From positions 62,001 through 126,000 of the forward strand of contig JACGCK010000049.1 of NCBI GenBank assembly GCA_014925825.1: a stretch of 64,000 nucleotides of DNA, given 5' to 3'. This stretch comes from Pholiota molesta (lineage: Eukaryota; Basidiomycota; Agaricomycetes; Agaricales; Strophariaceae). The notes below the pieces were generated by a model. That model was given only the letters and a program-made list of their open reading frames with translations, did not search any database and was not told the origin of the DNA. The position numbers and the translations under genes are program-made. Below are positions 12,268 through 23,105 of this stretch, piece by piece (within the stretch, counting starts at the first letter, position 1; each line of letters opens with the position of its first letter).

Positions 12268-15200
12268 ATGGACGACATGAACCTAGGCTATCATATGCCT
12301 CGCTCACAGTATAGCAATGAAGTTGAAGAAACGAAACTCTCAGGAACATCGAACCAACCCCCCAAGATGCCAGTTCTTCCAAAAACCCTCCTCCCAAGAA
12401 CCCCGACATCCAACACTACCGGAAGGTTCTCCGATACTGGATCATATGCTGCTTCACCATCCTAATCTTTTCACCGCTCACTTCCGTCCTCCTTGGCATT
12501 AATCTTCGTACACGCAACTTCGCCTACAAGCCGGACCCTTCGAATCCCCCATTCACTGGGAGAACGTTACTCTTGGAGGCTGTTCTTGTCACTGCGGACC
12601 CAACAGCGTCCGTTATGACGTTTGATTGGACAATATTAGGCGAAGAAAATTCGACTTGTACATCTACTGCCTCGATCAGTGCAGTGATGTCAATATTTTT
12701 TTGACAAGTAGAATTCCCGTTTAGTATTATGGGGACTGCTCTGACAGGCGTACTTCTTCATAGTAATCTTCTAGCTGAAACGGATTCCGCCATGCGTACA
12801 AGTGACCCCCCAAATACTCCAGTTTTCCGATACAACGCGACCAGCGCCATCTTAAAAGACATTAAAGCCAATACTCCAACATTCCGAACAAACCTGCAAT
12901 TATTCTCTCCTGGAGATAAGGAATCGTCTTTGATGTTCTACCCCTTCGACGTGTGAGTAGAAGCTTTCTTTATGATATTTATAGGTGCTCAACTGCGTGA
13001 AGGTACACTGCGGAAATTTTTATCTTTGCTCAAGATGCACAAGCCAATAACGCGGTGGGAATCAGGTTGTCCTCTACGCGAGGAATCGCTGTGTATGTGG
13101 CTCCCTATCTTTGTCTACCCTTCTTGAGCGTCTGACCTCACAAATAAACCCCTATTGTAGAGGATTCAAAACAGGCGCCGTTGACTTTCCCGGAGAAGCG
13201 ATCCCAGCTGGATTTATTGACATCTTTGTGACGCTCCAACGAGGAAACCTTATTCGGGCGTTCTGTGTAATCGCCACCATTGCTGTCTGTAAGTTAGGAA
13301 CTCCTTCCTATCGTCAGTTCCGTCTTTATATAAAATACTTTATACTAGGGTTGATTACCTTAGTCCTCCTCCTTCTTATGTTCACCTGCGTTATATTTGG
13401 CTTCCGACAACGGAGTGATGTGCTCATTGTACCTGTTGCGACGGTCTTCGCCTTCACTCAATTACGCGGAAGTATGCCAGGTGCTCCAGCTGGCTTTGGT
13501 ACGTGTTCAATATAAAATAGGTATGTATGAGCGAAAGGCTGACGAAGTCAATTATTTTGATGCATAGGTGACGTCCTAGGTCTGTCCATTTAATAAGGTG
13601 GGAGTTGTCGAAATTAGTCGAAAACTAGAATATTTTCTCTAGACTTTGTCGGATTTTTACCTTGCCTTGCCTTTTTATCCATCTCGGTACGGCATGACAT
13701 TCAATTTTTTTAACGACAGCCAAAAAATCTAACCCATAGCTTGTCATATTTTACTACATAGGCTGCTTTGACGCTAGGAGCATTTATCATTACCGATCCA
13801 ACCAACAAGCCCCACGCATTGACTTGGGACATGATCTGTAAGTCAGATATCGAACTGTTACCCGTAACCAGGTAGACTTTGTTTAAACCTCGCCTTACCC
13901 ATAGAATTTTGTTTGAACGTGTTTAAACATGTTTAAACATAATTTTTGTCTAATCAGTCTCTTGCTGTTAGATACAGGTTTAACCCGTTTAAACCTGTTC
14001 AAACTAATAAATCATGTTCAAACGAAAAAGGCTTGTTTAAACAAATTATATATTCAAGTATCCAAATTAAATACATAGTTTGATACTAATTTAAATCTAC
14101 AGTTACTCTAACAGACCTACTACATTCACCCCTGCATGATGTCGGCTCTCGCGCTTGCTATTGTGTCTGCTGTCCGGCGGCGCACCTCACCTTTCATTCA
14201 TGTCAAATGCCGCGGAAGGGCGCAGGTGCTGATGTACAGGCTGCTTGTCGTGTTCATTGGGCCGTAGTTTGCCCCTGGTGTCAGTGGGAGACAATGGCGA
14301 GTGGGATGGCCCGTCATGGCCCTCCATGGATGCATGAAGCCGCGGGTGAGTGGCGATGGCGATGGGCACGGCAGTGGTGAATGATGATGGCGACAGCAGA
14401 GATGATGAGGGGAGGTGTGAGGCACGCATGCTCGTCGTCGCGCTCGGCAGGGGGCAAGGAGCTGGAAGGCGGAGAGTGTCAGATGGGGGCTGGCAGAAAC
14501 GGCGGGCCACGCACCTTTGGGATCTCCCTCTCGTCGGGACTTCCCTCAACTCTTCATCCCCGGGAATTCATCACTATGGAGGGCGTATGCGAGTGGCGAG
14601 GGGCTAAAGGGGCGGTGGAGGAGGTGGCATGAGGTGGTGGTAGGACGACAGAACGCTGAAGTTCAATGTCGAACAATCAACAAAGAATTCAAGCTCCGCT
14701 TGCCGAAGCGGAGCTTGAATTCTTTGTTGATTGTTCGGACGCAAAGCATCGCCAACACCCTACTTCACCTCTGCCTACATACCCGCCCAGCTGCTCTCGT
14801 CAACACCCGCAACATCTGTGCTCGATAATGACATCCGTGCTCGACATTGAAGGCCATGGCCTAATGGGAGTTGGGATAGGCAGGGAAGACCCCAGCAGTG
14901 GGCAATACACCAAGTACGTCGCTGCCCTCTGCCCTTTGTCCCTAACTGACCTATTCCCCCTCTCATACAGCAAGTATGATGCCCAGCACGACAAGGACAA
15001 CGGGGGGTTGGTTAGTGCGTAGGGGTGAGCCACCCACTCTGATTGGGCATCTCGGTAGGTGGTGCGAGCACAATGGAGATGATGATGACGGCGACGAGCG
15101 CAGGGCATCCAGGTGCGTAGGGGGGCGGCCACGACGACCTCGGTGAACACGTTCATTCAAACACGAAGTTCATTGTTTAAACGAAGTTCGTTTGTTTGAA

Positions 15201-15964
15201 CGAAGTTTGTTCGTTTGAACGAAGTTTGTTTGTTTAAACGAAGTTCGTTCGTTTGAACGAAGTTTGTTCAAACGAATGAAGTTCGTTCGTTTAAACGAAG
15301 TTTGTTTGTTTAAACGAAGTTCGTTCGTTTGAACGAAGTTTGTTCAAACGAATGAAGTTCGTTCGTTTAAACGAAGTTTGTTTGTTTAAACGAAGTTCGT
15401 TCGTTTGAACGAAGTTTGTTCAAACGAATGAAGTTCGTTCGTTTAAACGAAGTTTGTTTGTTTAAACGAAGTTCGTTCGTTTGAACGAAGTTTGTTCAAA
15501 CGAATGAAGTTCGTTCGTTTAAACGAAGTTTGTTCGTTTAAACGAAGTTCGTTCAAACAACAGTAGCTTGATTGTTTGAACCATAGTAGACTTGATTAAA
15601 CAAGTTAGATAATATAATTTATTGTACGATTGAACAACCATTAATCATGTTTAAACACAAGTGTTTGATCAACAGTGTCTTGTTGGTAAAGAACTTTGTT
15701 TAATCAAGGCCTTGGGGTAAGGAGGTTTGTTTAACAAAAGTGATGTTCAAACGTGGTTCAAACAAAATTCTATGGGTAAGGCGAGGTTTAAACAAAGTCC
15801 ACCTAGTTTCATCTGTTACCTTGTCCGATAGTCTCATTTATCGCTATCTCCGCGGACTAATACTGCTATCCGCCCATGAAGACGAAGCATTCCCAATTTT
15901 AAATACCAGACGGGCTCGCGAAATACTTGACAAGCAAACAGCCGAGGCTTCTGGTATTAAGTAG
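12268..15964 (+). CDS. DUF4436-like integral membrane protein, copy 2 (intron carries an insertion)
   Basis: Paralog of the gene at 9714 with the same exon structure. It runs from MDDMNLGYHM at 12268 to a stop at 15962-15964. Shared segments include ICCFTILIFSPLTSVLLGIN, SSLMFYPFDV, LQRGNLIRAFCVIATIAV, AFTQLRGSMPGAPAGFG, a 12-nt microexon at 13568-13579 encoding GDVL, AALTLGAFIITDPTNKPHAL and the C-terminal LLSAHEDEAFPILNTRRARE. The last intron begins at a GTAAGT near 13839 and has grown to about 2 kb through an inverted-repeat element (13870-15804). Frame slips near 12395, 12670 and 12705 each need one added base in C or T runs. A further slip near 15845 may be error or decay. Whether the long intron is still spliced is unknown. 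Confidence 0.65.
14670..14737. repeat. Perfect 32-bp inverted repeat with 4-nt loop
   Basis: Arms 14670-14701 and 14706-14737 are exact reverse complements around the loop GCCG. The stem begins CGAACAATCAACAAAG. It lies in the GC-rich core of the inverted-repeat element. Confidence 0.9.
15163..15556. repeat. Tandem array of 19-bp monomers in a 76-bp higher-order unit
   Basis: The monomer is close to TTYGTTYGTTTRAACGAAG. Four monomers make a 76-bp unit. In the third, the core reads TTGTTCAAACGAATGAAG, which inverts part of the motif. Units start at 15225, 15301, 15377 and 15453, with a variant at 15529. Copies are almost identical, which suggests recent expansion or homogenisation. Confidence 0.9.
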
Positions 15965-16509
15965 TAACAGAGCGAAGTAAGTACAGTAGTCTTGGATTCA
16001 CTTCCCCGCCTTGGTATTGCAATTTTTGGGTTTGAGCCGCAAGTTAGACATGCCGCTTGTACACCATATGTTTTCCATCTTGCCTGCAGTTCTTTGAAAG
16101 ATTCACATATGTATATTGTGTAGTTCTACCATTTCGTCCATTGTCAGTACACAACCTTGACATCTTCTCAATATTTCCATCACTTAACAAGTTGACCTTC
16201 ACCCGCTGCCCAAAGATGTATCAAGCCTGTGAACCAGAAATAAAGGTTGAGCATCCGCAACATGCGCCCTGCTGGCCGTAGGCAATGCGACGGTGTCAGT
16301 TTTCCATCACCAGGGCGCAGTGAAATACATCCGTTATTTACATTGCAAATGGATATTCTGACCATGTATTCGTGCTATTAGATCTGAGCGTAGTGAAAGT
16401 CCAGTATTAGATTGTCCCAATCGCGGTTCTTGCGTCTGCCTCACAAATAACCCATTCCCTAACCTTCGAAGTCCACCGCTGCCCGAAGTTATAATTCGCG
16501 CATTTTATG

Positions 16510-18699
16510 TTATAGTAAAAGGAGAGGCGTGGCCAATACAGCCAATATCAGCAACCAAGTATGCGCGTCAGCAAAGCCAAGCGCCCGCAGACCACGCGCA
16601 CCGCTGCTAGTGTTGACGTTCGCCGTGGGTGATACGATGGTGTTGGCTTTTGTGAGCGCTGGGGTGACAGTACCAGAGGGGGCCGGTTCGGAAACCGCTG
16701 TGACACAAGTGATATATCAGCCATAAGTAAACCTCGGCGCGCACGATGGAGAAAAAACGCACCTGGGAAGTTACCCGCTTTTGAAGCGGTAGTGACGGCT
16801 GCTTTCAGCTGCTGGCTCGCATCGGTGGGCACGGTCGAGAGCAGGCCAATCTTCGGCGGATCGACGGATGGGAGCTCAAATTCCATAATAGTACGCCGAT
16901 AACACTCTAAAATACGATGAAAGACGAAGCATAAATGTCAATACACTCGCTCTAATTGTCGCCATTCACGACGACGAAAGTAAGGAGCCACTGACCCTTT
17001 TAAAAACGGCGTACCAACACTCCAAGAGAACTGGTACCGCCCACTTGGGGCGGGTCCGTCGCGACGAGGTTCGCCGTGCACGTCTCACATTATTCGTGAA
17101 GGCCTGGGCGATAAAGTCGCGCGGATCGACGGGGAACATCTTCCCCCCAATTTGAAACGCGAGCGTGTGCGGTTCATTGCATGCGAAACTCGTCCCGAGC
17201 GAGCGATAGATCTGGGAGACGACGTCAGAGGGTCCGCGGATAAGGGAGTTGCCCTGTATAGTTAGTAGACGGAGTCAGTGATTTGGTATGAGGAAGAAAT
17301 GAATGGAGGACGCACAGTATCGATGAGTGCGGAAAGCTTTATGGAGGACGATGAGAGATTGGAAGCAGGAAGCTTCTGGCCGTCGAAGTAAACCCCGTCA
17401 AGCATCACTTCCCAAGCGATAGGATACACCTATTGTAACAAGCAGGGATAATGATCAGTATATATATATATCGCATGTTGACATCATCGTGGGCGGATAA
17501 CTAACCTCATTGGGAGAACTCGATGGTGCAGGGAGACCACCTTCTGCTTCAGAGTATCCCCTGAGCGCGACCCACGTCAGATCACTGCTGGAAACGTCGT
17601 TGGGCAGTTCGCCAATACTCAGCACACCCTCATTCCCCCCAACCTCAATAGTATCGCGCTGGAGAGTGACACTGATCATGGGCAGAGAAAGCGTGCCCTC
17701 CGCGACGAGCCGCGTGATGAACGGACCCAAGGTGGAGTAGGATGCGAGAGCGCTATCCATCACGGAAGTCGTCTGGCGCGCGACGTGTTTCGAGTAGCCG
17801 CCGAGGAGGCCTGGTAGGGTGGGGAATTGCGTGCGCCGGAAGTGGGTGTTGGGGAAGGGAGAGCCGAGCTTGATCTTCGGGTGGTTCATGGGCGTTTCGC
17901 CGCCATCGCGTCTTGAAAGCCCGTTTTTCGTAATGGTGTCCCCAAAGAGGTTGTTCCAAATAACACTGTAAAGAAAAAAACACATCGCTTAGCAACGGTT
18001 CCAAGTCTGACGATGGACACAGTACGTACCTATTTACTGGGAAGCCAAGTCCAAAGATGCCTGCAGCACCGACGTCGACAACGCTGGTATTTGTCCTATT
18101 AATGGCTGCAAAGTATTGATTCGTTAATGTCAGGCCCGCAAGGCCGATGGTGTCCTCGCCAATGGTCCCGGTCGCGAATGTGCCCGTTGTCGAATCGCCG
18201 TAAATCATAGCAACATCGAGTCCAGAAGGCCGGAAGCTGGCTTGGGGGTATATAGGGACATTGCCTTCGCAACCTTCATTACACGCGTCCGACATCACCC
18301 AGAGATCCGAAGAGCCTGTATCTAGAAGATAAAGTTTAGGTAAACGAAATTCGAATTGGATGTTTTGAGTCCGCTCACCGACGATAATAGGTGTCGTTAT
18401 CCCGCCAATGGTCATTAGAACGGTATAGGCGCTTTACAGAGCATTAATGACAGTTGGCGAGATAGATCGGCGAAGACATACACATCAACGTTGTCTCCGA
18501 GCCCAATGGCCGACGCCGTCCCTCTGCGCTCCAAATTCGATAATTTTCGCCGGACTAAAGGCAGATGAATGCCACCAGGTGTACGCCTTGTATATCGCTT
18601 GGCGATTTCGTCCAAGCTCCGTTCACGTTCATACAGCGTGGCAGCCGCAGCTACCAGTTGTACCAGGGCAAGCGAATAAAGCCACAACGACCAATGCAT
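16510..18699 (-). CDS. Pepsin-like aspartic protease, GPI-anchored (family A1)
   Basis: Secreted endopeptidase likely tethered to the plasma membrane or wall. Exons (minus): 18699-18482, 18431-18379, 18321-18030, 17965-17506, then from 17429, with later exons ending at TAA 16512-16510. MHWSLWLYSLALVQLVAAAA is a signal peptide. The first catalytic Asp is in DTGSSDLWVMSDACN and the second in ALIDTGNSLIRGPSDVV, where an intron splits the motif. SVGTPFLKG follows near 17000. The C-terminus is Ser/Thr-rich and ends in a hydrophobic stretch, TWLLILAVLATPLLLL, typical of a GPI-attachment signal. One missing base near 17055 (a CC where CCC is needed) breaks the frame before RYQFSWSVGTPFLKG. The gene converges on DUF4436 copy 2. 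I chose the start at the second ATG because the signal peptide begins there. Confidence 0.85.
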
Positions 18700-19627
18700 G
18701 TTTCCAGAGTCCAAACGGGATTGGGGATAGCGTATGAGTAGTGAACGATGGTAGCCTGCTAACCATGAAATTGGTATCCGCCTTTGTCCCTAAGATATAT
18801 GCCCAGCACCCCCGAGAGCGACGAGCTGGAGATGGTGGAGGGTGAAAGAAAGAGAAAGAGTGGATGACAAGGGGCAAGAACGGCCCCTCTGACAAATATA
18901 CTGCGGCCAAGCACAGATGTGGTTGGTTTGAAGCGTCAGCGGGAACTCGAACCCATTGACCAAGCCAAGCCAAGGATGTTGCCAACGATGCGAATATTTT
19001 ATTCACATCACGACGTATGCGCGACCCAAGATCGTTTCCGACGGGCCAATCAAATGAATCCGACGGTTTTGTTTTTTTAAGGCAGGCTTGGTTGTTGTTA
19101 CTGAACGGTATATCCATGGAAGGGTTACCTTGGGCGGACGAAGGGAAATTTTGTTGGGATTGGACAGGTCAAGGAGCATTCCGGCAAAACCTGGCAATCA
19201 ACGTAAACTGTTTGACAGTGTCATTGCAGCTGACAGCGATGTATTTCAGTAAATGCCACACACATTGTACAATCGATACAAGGTGCATACATACACACTG
19301 GCCCATCTATAACAATCTGGTTGCATTGTGGTTTGGAAGTGATCACGAAGATTTGTTGGAAATTTGAGATTTGCGTGCACATTGGCCTATGGACAGCGGC
19401 GGCGGAGTGTACATCGGACTTTAAGTACATAAAAGCTTTACTTGGCATTTCGTGAATGTCATATTGCCTGACGGTGAACACGAGTTTCCAGTTTCCTAGA
19501 ACTGTAAACTACCTGCGCCCCCAGACAAGATACAAGTACCGCCTGAACACTGCTAAATTTTGTGTTATCAAACTTCAAAGCTTGCTCCATATACCATTCT
19601 CAATTTACCATCGCGGATTTGCTGCTT
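18700..19627. other. Intergenic region between protease and kinase
   Basis: It holds the divergent upstream regions of the protease (-) and the FunK1 kinase (+). No further gene or clear element was seen. Confidence 0.5.
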
Positions 19628-21469
19628 ATGTGGTCAGACTGGTCTCGACCCATTGGCAACATCACCTACTTCCTCTCGATTGCCTTCAATTTACCCCCTG
19701 AATGGAGGGAAATATATCCTATTTTTCGTGCCATCGCCAGTTCCTCCCACTTTCAAAGGCTTCTAGATGAATACAAGTTCGGCCACGAGACTCTAGCAGG
19801 GCGATGCTACCTGTTCAACAAACTTGCAAACTACGCCATCGAGGTGCTTGCCGAGCACTTTTCATCTGAAGAAGTAGAAGAATCGATTATCTTCTGCCGA
19901 AATGACTACGTCCCACCTACTGACTCGCTCGATGAGAGATTTCCGGACTGTGTGGTTGTCCATGAAAGTCGGGCGCATCATGACAAGAGAATCGGCTGGG
20001 GCAACCTGGCCAAGGAGAATATTGCGGCCAGTGCTTTCCATTGGTCCGCGACCTTGGTCTTTGTGAAGTTTTACATGAATGAACATGGCTTCGATACCCC
20101 ATCATCGTTCTACATCAATGAAGCGCTACGGCAGAGACAAGGCGGAAACCCTCCCCAGTTGCGGCAGGACGCGGTTGTGCATTGTACCGACCGTGCATTC
20201 GGAATGTTGTCTCACACCAGCATTTCTCCTTATGCTCTTGGTATGTTTATCGCAGATGGTGACCTTGAACTATTCCACTACAATCGATATGAGCCAGCCC
20301 TGTACACAAATTTCAATTTCCTCCAGTATCCCTCTCGCCTTGTTGCCTTGCTGTATTGCCTGCAGTACTCTACCCCTACGCATCTCTCTTTTCCTCTGTC
20401 TTCGACGGCTAATGGAAATCCTCATTCTCTGACCACACACTATAGCTCTTATGAACCACGCATGGACTTGACCTTGAACTTGGATAGAGGTGTAAACACG
20501 GAGCATAGCAACCTGGCGAATAACCAGCACGTATTGTTCGGCCGTGAAACACGCGTTGTCCGCTTCTTTGCCACAGAGGGCGATGACAAGCCCGACGGAG
20601 CGCATCCCCCCAGAATGTTTCGTTACAAAGTCTTGCCGTCAAATATCACAAACCCACAAACCTTTCTGGCAGCGTATCTCGATACAGAGGGAGTCAAGTA
20701 CGAATACAAGAATAAAGCGCTACAAACTTTGGCCGCGATCGACCTATCTCATGTAACGAAACTGACGACTACCGATGCCCTACTTCCGGTAGTCACAGAT
20801 GTCTTCAATGGTAAGTCGTCAATCACTGTCGCTATCTACATGGATAACCTTTTGTTTGCCTCCTCAGGCTACATGTGGGCCTACCAGGAGGCGAAGATTA
20901 TGCGTCGAGACTTCAGCTTATACAATATCATGTATCGCGAGGAAGGAGGTAAAATACACGGCGTGATCATTGACTCCGATTCATCGTTGTCGAACAGACA
21001 AATGCTCGAACCGCGCTCGAAACGGTGGGCTGGAACCCAGGCGTAGGTATATGCCTGTCGATTTTTTCCAACGTTTTTCCGAGCCCATAAAGCATTTGTA
21101 TCGTCACGATCTTGAGTCGCTCTTTAATGCCGTCTTCTTCCTTGTATCTCGATACGATGAGGGTCAAGAAATTGAAAACCCACCCTTCCAATCTTGGTTC
21201 AAGCCAGGACCTGAGGCCTCGCTACAAAAGCTCATTTTCCTCTCCACAAAAGTACCGCATGCGACCTCCAAGTTCAAACAGCTCTGGGTTCTAAGTACTC
21301 GTCGAGCTGTGGACCATATTCTCGGATGGTTATCGCGCGCGATTGCGTCATGTCGAAAGAGCTCGGATGTCTGTATCTGAGTATGATGAATTAACTCTCG
21401 GAGGTCACGTAGATTTTGATAAATTCGAGAAAATCCTCAGCGAGCACAAGATAAAACCAGTCATATAGT
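19628..21469 (+). CDS. FunK1-type fungal protein kinase
   Basis: Member of the FunK1 kinase family, expanded in mushrooms; substrates unknown. Reading from MWSDWSRPIG, the protein has a long N-terminal domain (LAKENIAASAFHWSATLVFV), then the kinase lobe: RVVRFFATEG, the catalytic loop RRDFSLYNIMYREEGGKIHG with VIIDSDSS in the DFG position, RHDLESLFNAVFFLVSRYDE, and the tail DELTLGGHVDFDKFEKILSE ending at 21467-21469. HRD is RRD and DFG is replaced by DSD; the catalytic Asp and metal-binding Asp are retained. The frame breaks near 21043, where TAGG sits inside GTQAYMPVDF, and again before the tail. Sequencing error or partial decay are both possible. Few introns are visible, which is usual for this family. 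Confidence 0.8.
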
Positions 21470-21728
21470 ACTATTAGTATAAGCACCTAATATTTGGATG
21501 TCCAGTTTCATCTTTCCACATATAAATGCCGCAGGTTCCGGAGCTTACTCGTCAGTGTCTGTACCTATACTGACGTCGTGTATTCATCGTCTAGGAACAG
21601 GGACATAGGTTCACTCGATTCACGAAGGATACTTGGAATTGATCGAAATCTACATGTCCTCTGCATAAGAGTCAATTCATCAAACTGAAGGAGCGGCATA
21701 TTCGTTGCCGTGAAGCTATTCTGCTTCG

Positions 21729-22013
21729 TCACCAGGGGCAAAGAGCGAGTTTTGCACCGTAACCATCGATAAACAAACCGTGTATATTAAAGATTAAGTC
21801 GTGCATCTTTTCAGAATTGCTGGTGGGCTCCAGTAATTTCAATTGAGGGGGTGGATATAAAGTTTGTGCTGCCAACTTTGCAACTGATAACTCTGTCGGT
21901 CCCAAGTTGAACCAAGCCTGAAGGGGTGGATTCGCAATTTCTTTGCCTGCATAGTATCGAGAAGTAAGAACGACGATGACGTAGAAGAGCCACTCAAGAT
22001 CGTGACGATACAA
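21729..22013 (-). pseudogene. FunK1 kinase C-terminal relic, inverted
   Basis: The minus strand encodes RHDLEWLFYVIVVLTSRYYA, EIANPPLQAWFNLGPTEL and FIDGYGAKLAL. This is the same C-terminal lobe as the FunK1 gene next to it (RHDLESLFNAVFFLVSRYDE, FSDGYRARL), but in opposite orientation. No catalytic loop is present upstream, so only the last part of a kinase survives. It sits between the intact kinase and RRP7. Confidence 0.7.
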
Positions 22014-22115
22014 GTGTTGTGTTTTGGAAATGCATAGATCACGAACTTGCTATGAATGAGAGTGATGCGATAAAATAGTGATTGAAGAGAACAATACGCA
22101 AGGCATAAGAACCAA

Positions 22116-23105
22116 TCAATAGGGCTTGAATCTCCTCGCAGCCTTCAGTTTTTCCACTTTGACCTTGTCCTCCTCCCATTTCCTCTTCAATTCCATCAAT
22201 TCTGACGTACATTTTCAATTCCATGAACAGAACAGCGAAGAAGAAAACCACATACCTGAGCGCTGCTTCTCTGCCTTCTGAAAACCGTAAAATCCCTCCT
22301 TTTCCTTCTTCTCCTTCTTGTGGCCCCGATTCCGCGCAGTCTCGCCCGAACGCTGGAATCGCTTGCTTGCCACACCCACGCCACCTCCAAGCGTTTTTCC
22401 GTACGCACCTCCTCTCGTGACAAGGGTGAACCCATCCTCGTCGACGACCGCCTCTCCTTTGCGGTACTTCGATTTTTGTTTGCTTTTGGCAAGCTGGTAT
22501 TCATAGACTTCCACCGACGAATCGGCAAATGCGCGCACGGCGTCCAGCGGGGGTCGTAAGGAGTCGTAAAGTGCACGATAGTGCGCTAGACCAGACGGTT
22601 CTTCCGGAGATTTGGGCCATGCTCTCGGTTTACTTGTCGATGCTAAGGCGCGTTCCAGGGAGGAGGAATCGAGAAAAATAACATAGGCCGAGGAGCCAGT
22701 TTTCCGCAAATTGCGTAGGGGTTGGGTGGGTAATGGAGTGACGGTTGGGACCGCCGATTGCTGAGTTTTCCGCCTTTTGCGTGGTTGTTCGTCTGCAGCA
22801 TCTTGTTCCATGGGATCCTCGTCTTCATCCTCGCTCTCGCTGTCGTCGTCGTGTTGAGGCTCCTTGACCTCAAAGTCAAATATAACTTTCTCAACAGTTC
22901 CGCTGTGCTTGAAAAACAAGACTGTTTCTCTTTCCGTTGTATCTGGGGGCAGGTTGACCAGGAAAAGGGTTCGCCCATCGGGTAGAACTTTGCGGGAGTC
23001 GGCTTTCGAAACATGAGAACGAGCGTAGAGGTAATGGGTGGTGGAGGTGTTGTATTGGACGGGAATTACACTGAATCCGCTGACACTTGAGGGTATCGCC
23101 GCCAT
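22116..23105 (-). CDS. RRP7: Ribosomal RNA-processing protein 7 (RRP7)
   Basis: Nucleolar factor of the small-subunit processome, needed for pre-rRNA cleavage and 40S assembly. Two exons: 23105-22256 and 22201-22116. The N-terminal RRM-like part has RTLFLVNLPPDTTERETVLF, an acidic insert (ESEDEDEDPMEQD) and a basic KRRK patch, then SSAYVIFLDSSSLERALAST. The diagnostic C-terminus reads GFYGFQKAEKQRSELMELKR, continues with WEEDKVKVEKLKAARRFKPY and stops at TGA 22118-22116. Length is about 310 residues, as expected for the family. No frame break is seen. The start MAAIPSSVSGFSVIP was chosen because it directly precedes the conserved region. Confidence 0.9.

Larger units (their letters stand above)
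13870..15804. mobile_element. Non-autonomous element with 49-bp terminal inverted repeats
   Basis: The two ends, 13870-13918 and 15756-15804, are inverted copies 49 bp long with one mismatch, starting AGGTAGACTTTGTTTAAACC. No transposase-like frame is seen inside. The interior has three parts: AT-rich flanks full of GTTTAAAC, a GC-rich core (about 14150-15150) with a perfect hairpin, and a 76-bp-period tandem array. The motif GTTACC occurs on both sides (13857-13862 and 15815-15820). It may be the target duplication if the true ends lie a few bases outside the matched repeats. Copy 1 of the host gene lacks the insertion at this intron. Confidence 0.75.

Noticed and set aside
15163..15556. Tandem array as a CRISPR array
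   Set aside because: Monomers are directly adjacent with no unique spacers, and the DNA is fungal.
12268..15964. Calling DUF4436-like copy 2 a pseudogene because of frame breaks
   Set aside because: The same type of single-base loss occurs in essential genes of the window, and most exons are well conserved.
18935..18965. tRNA B-box-like sequence GGGTTCGAGTTCCC on the minus strand
   Set aside because: The T-arm does not pair well and no A-box or acceptor stem is found at the right distance.
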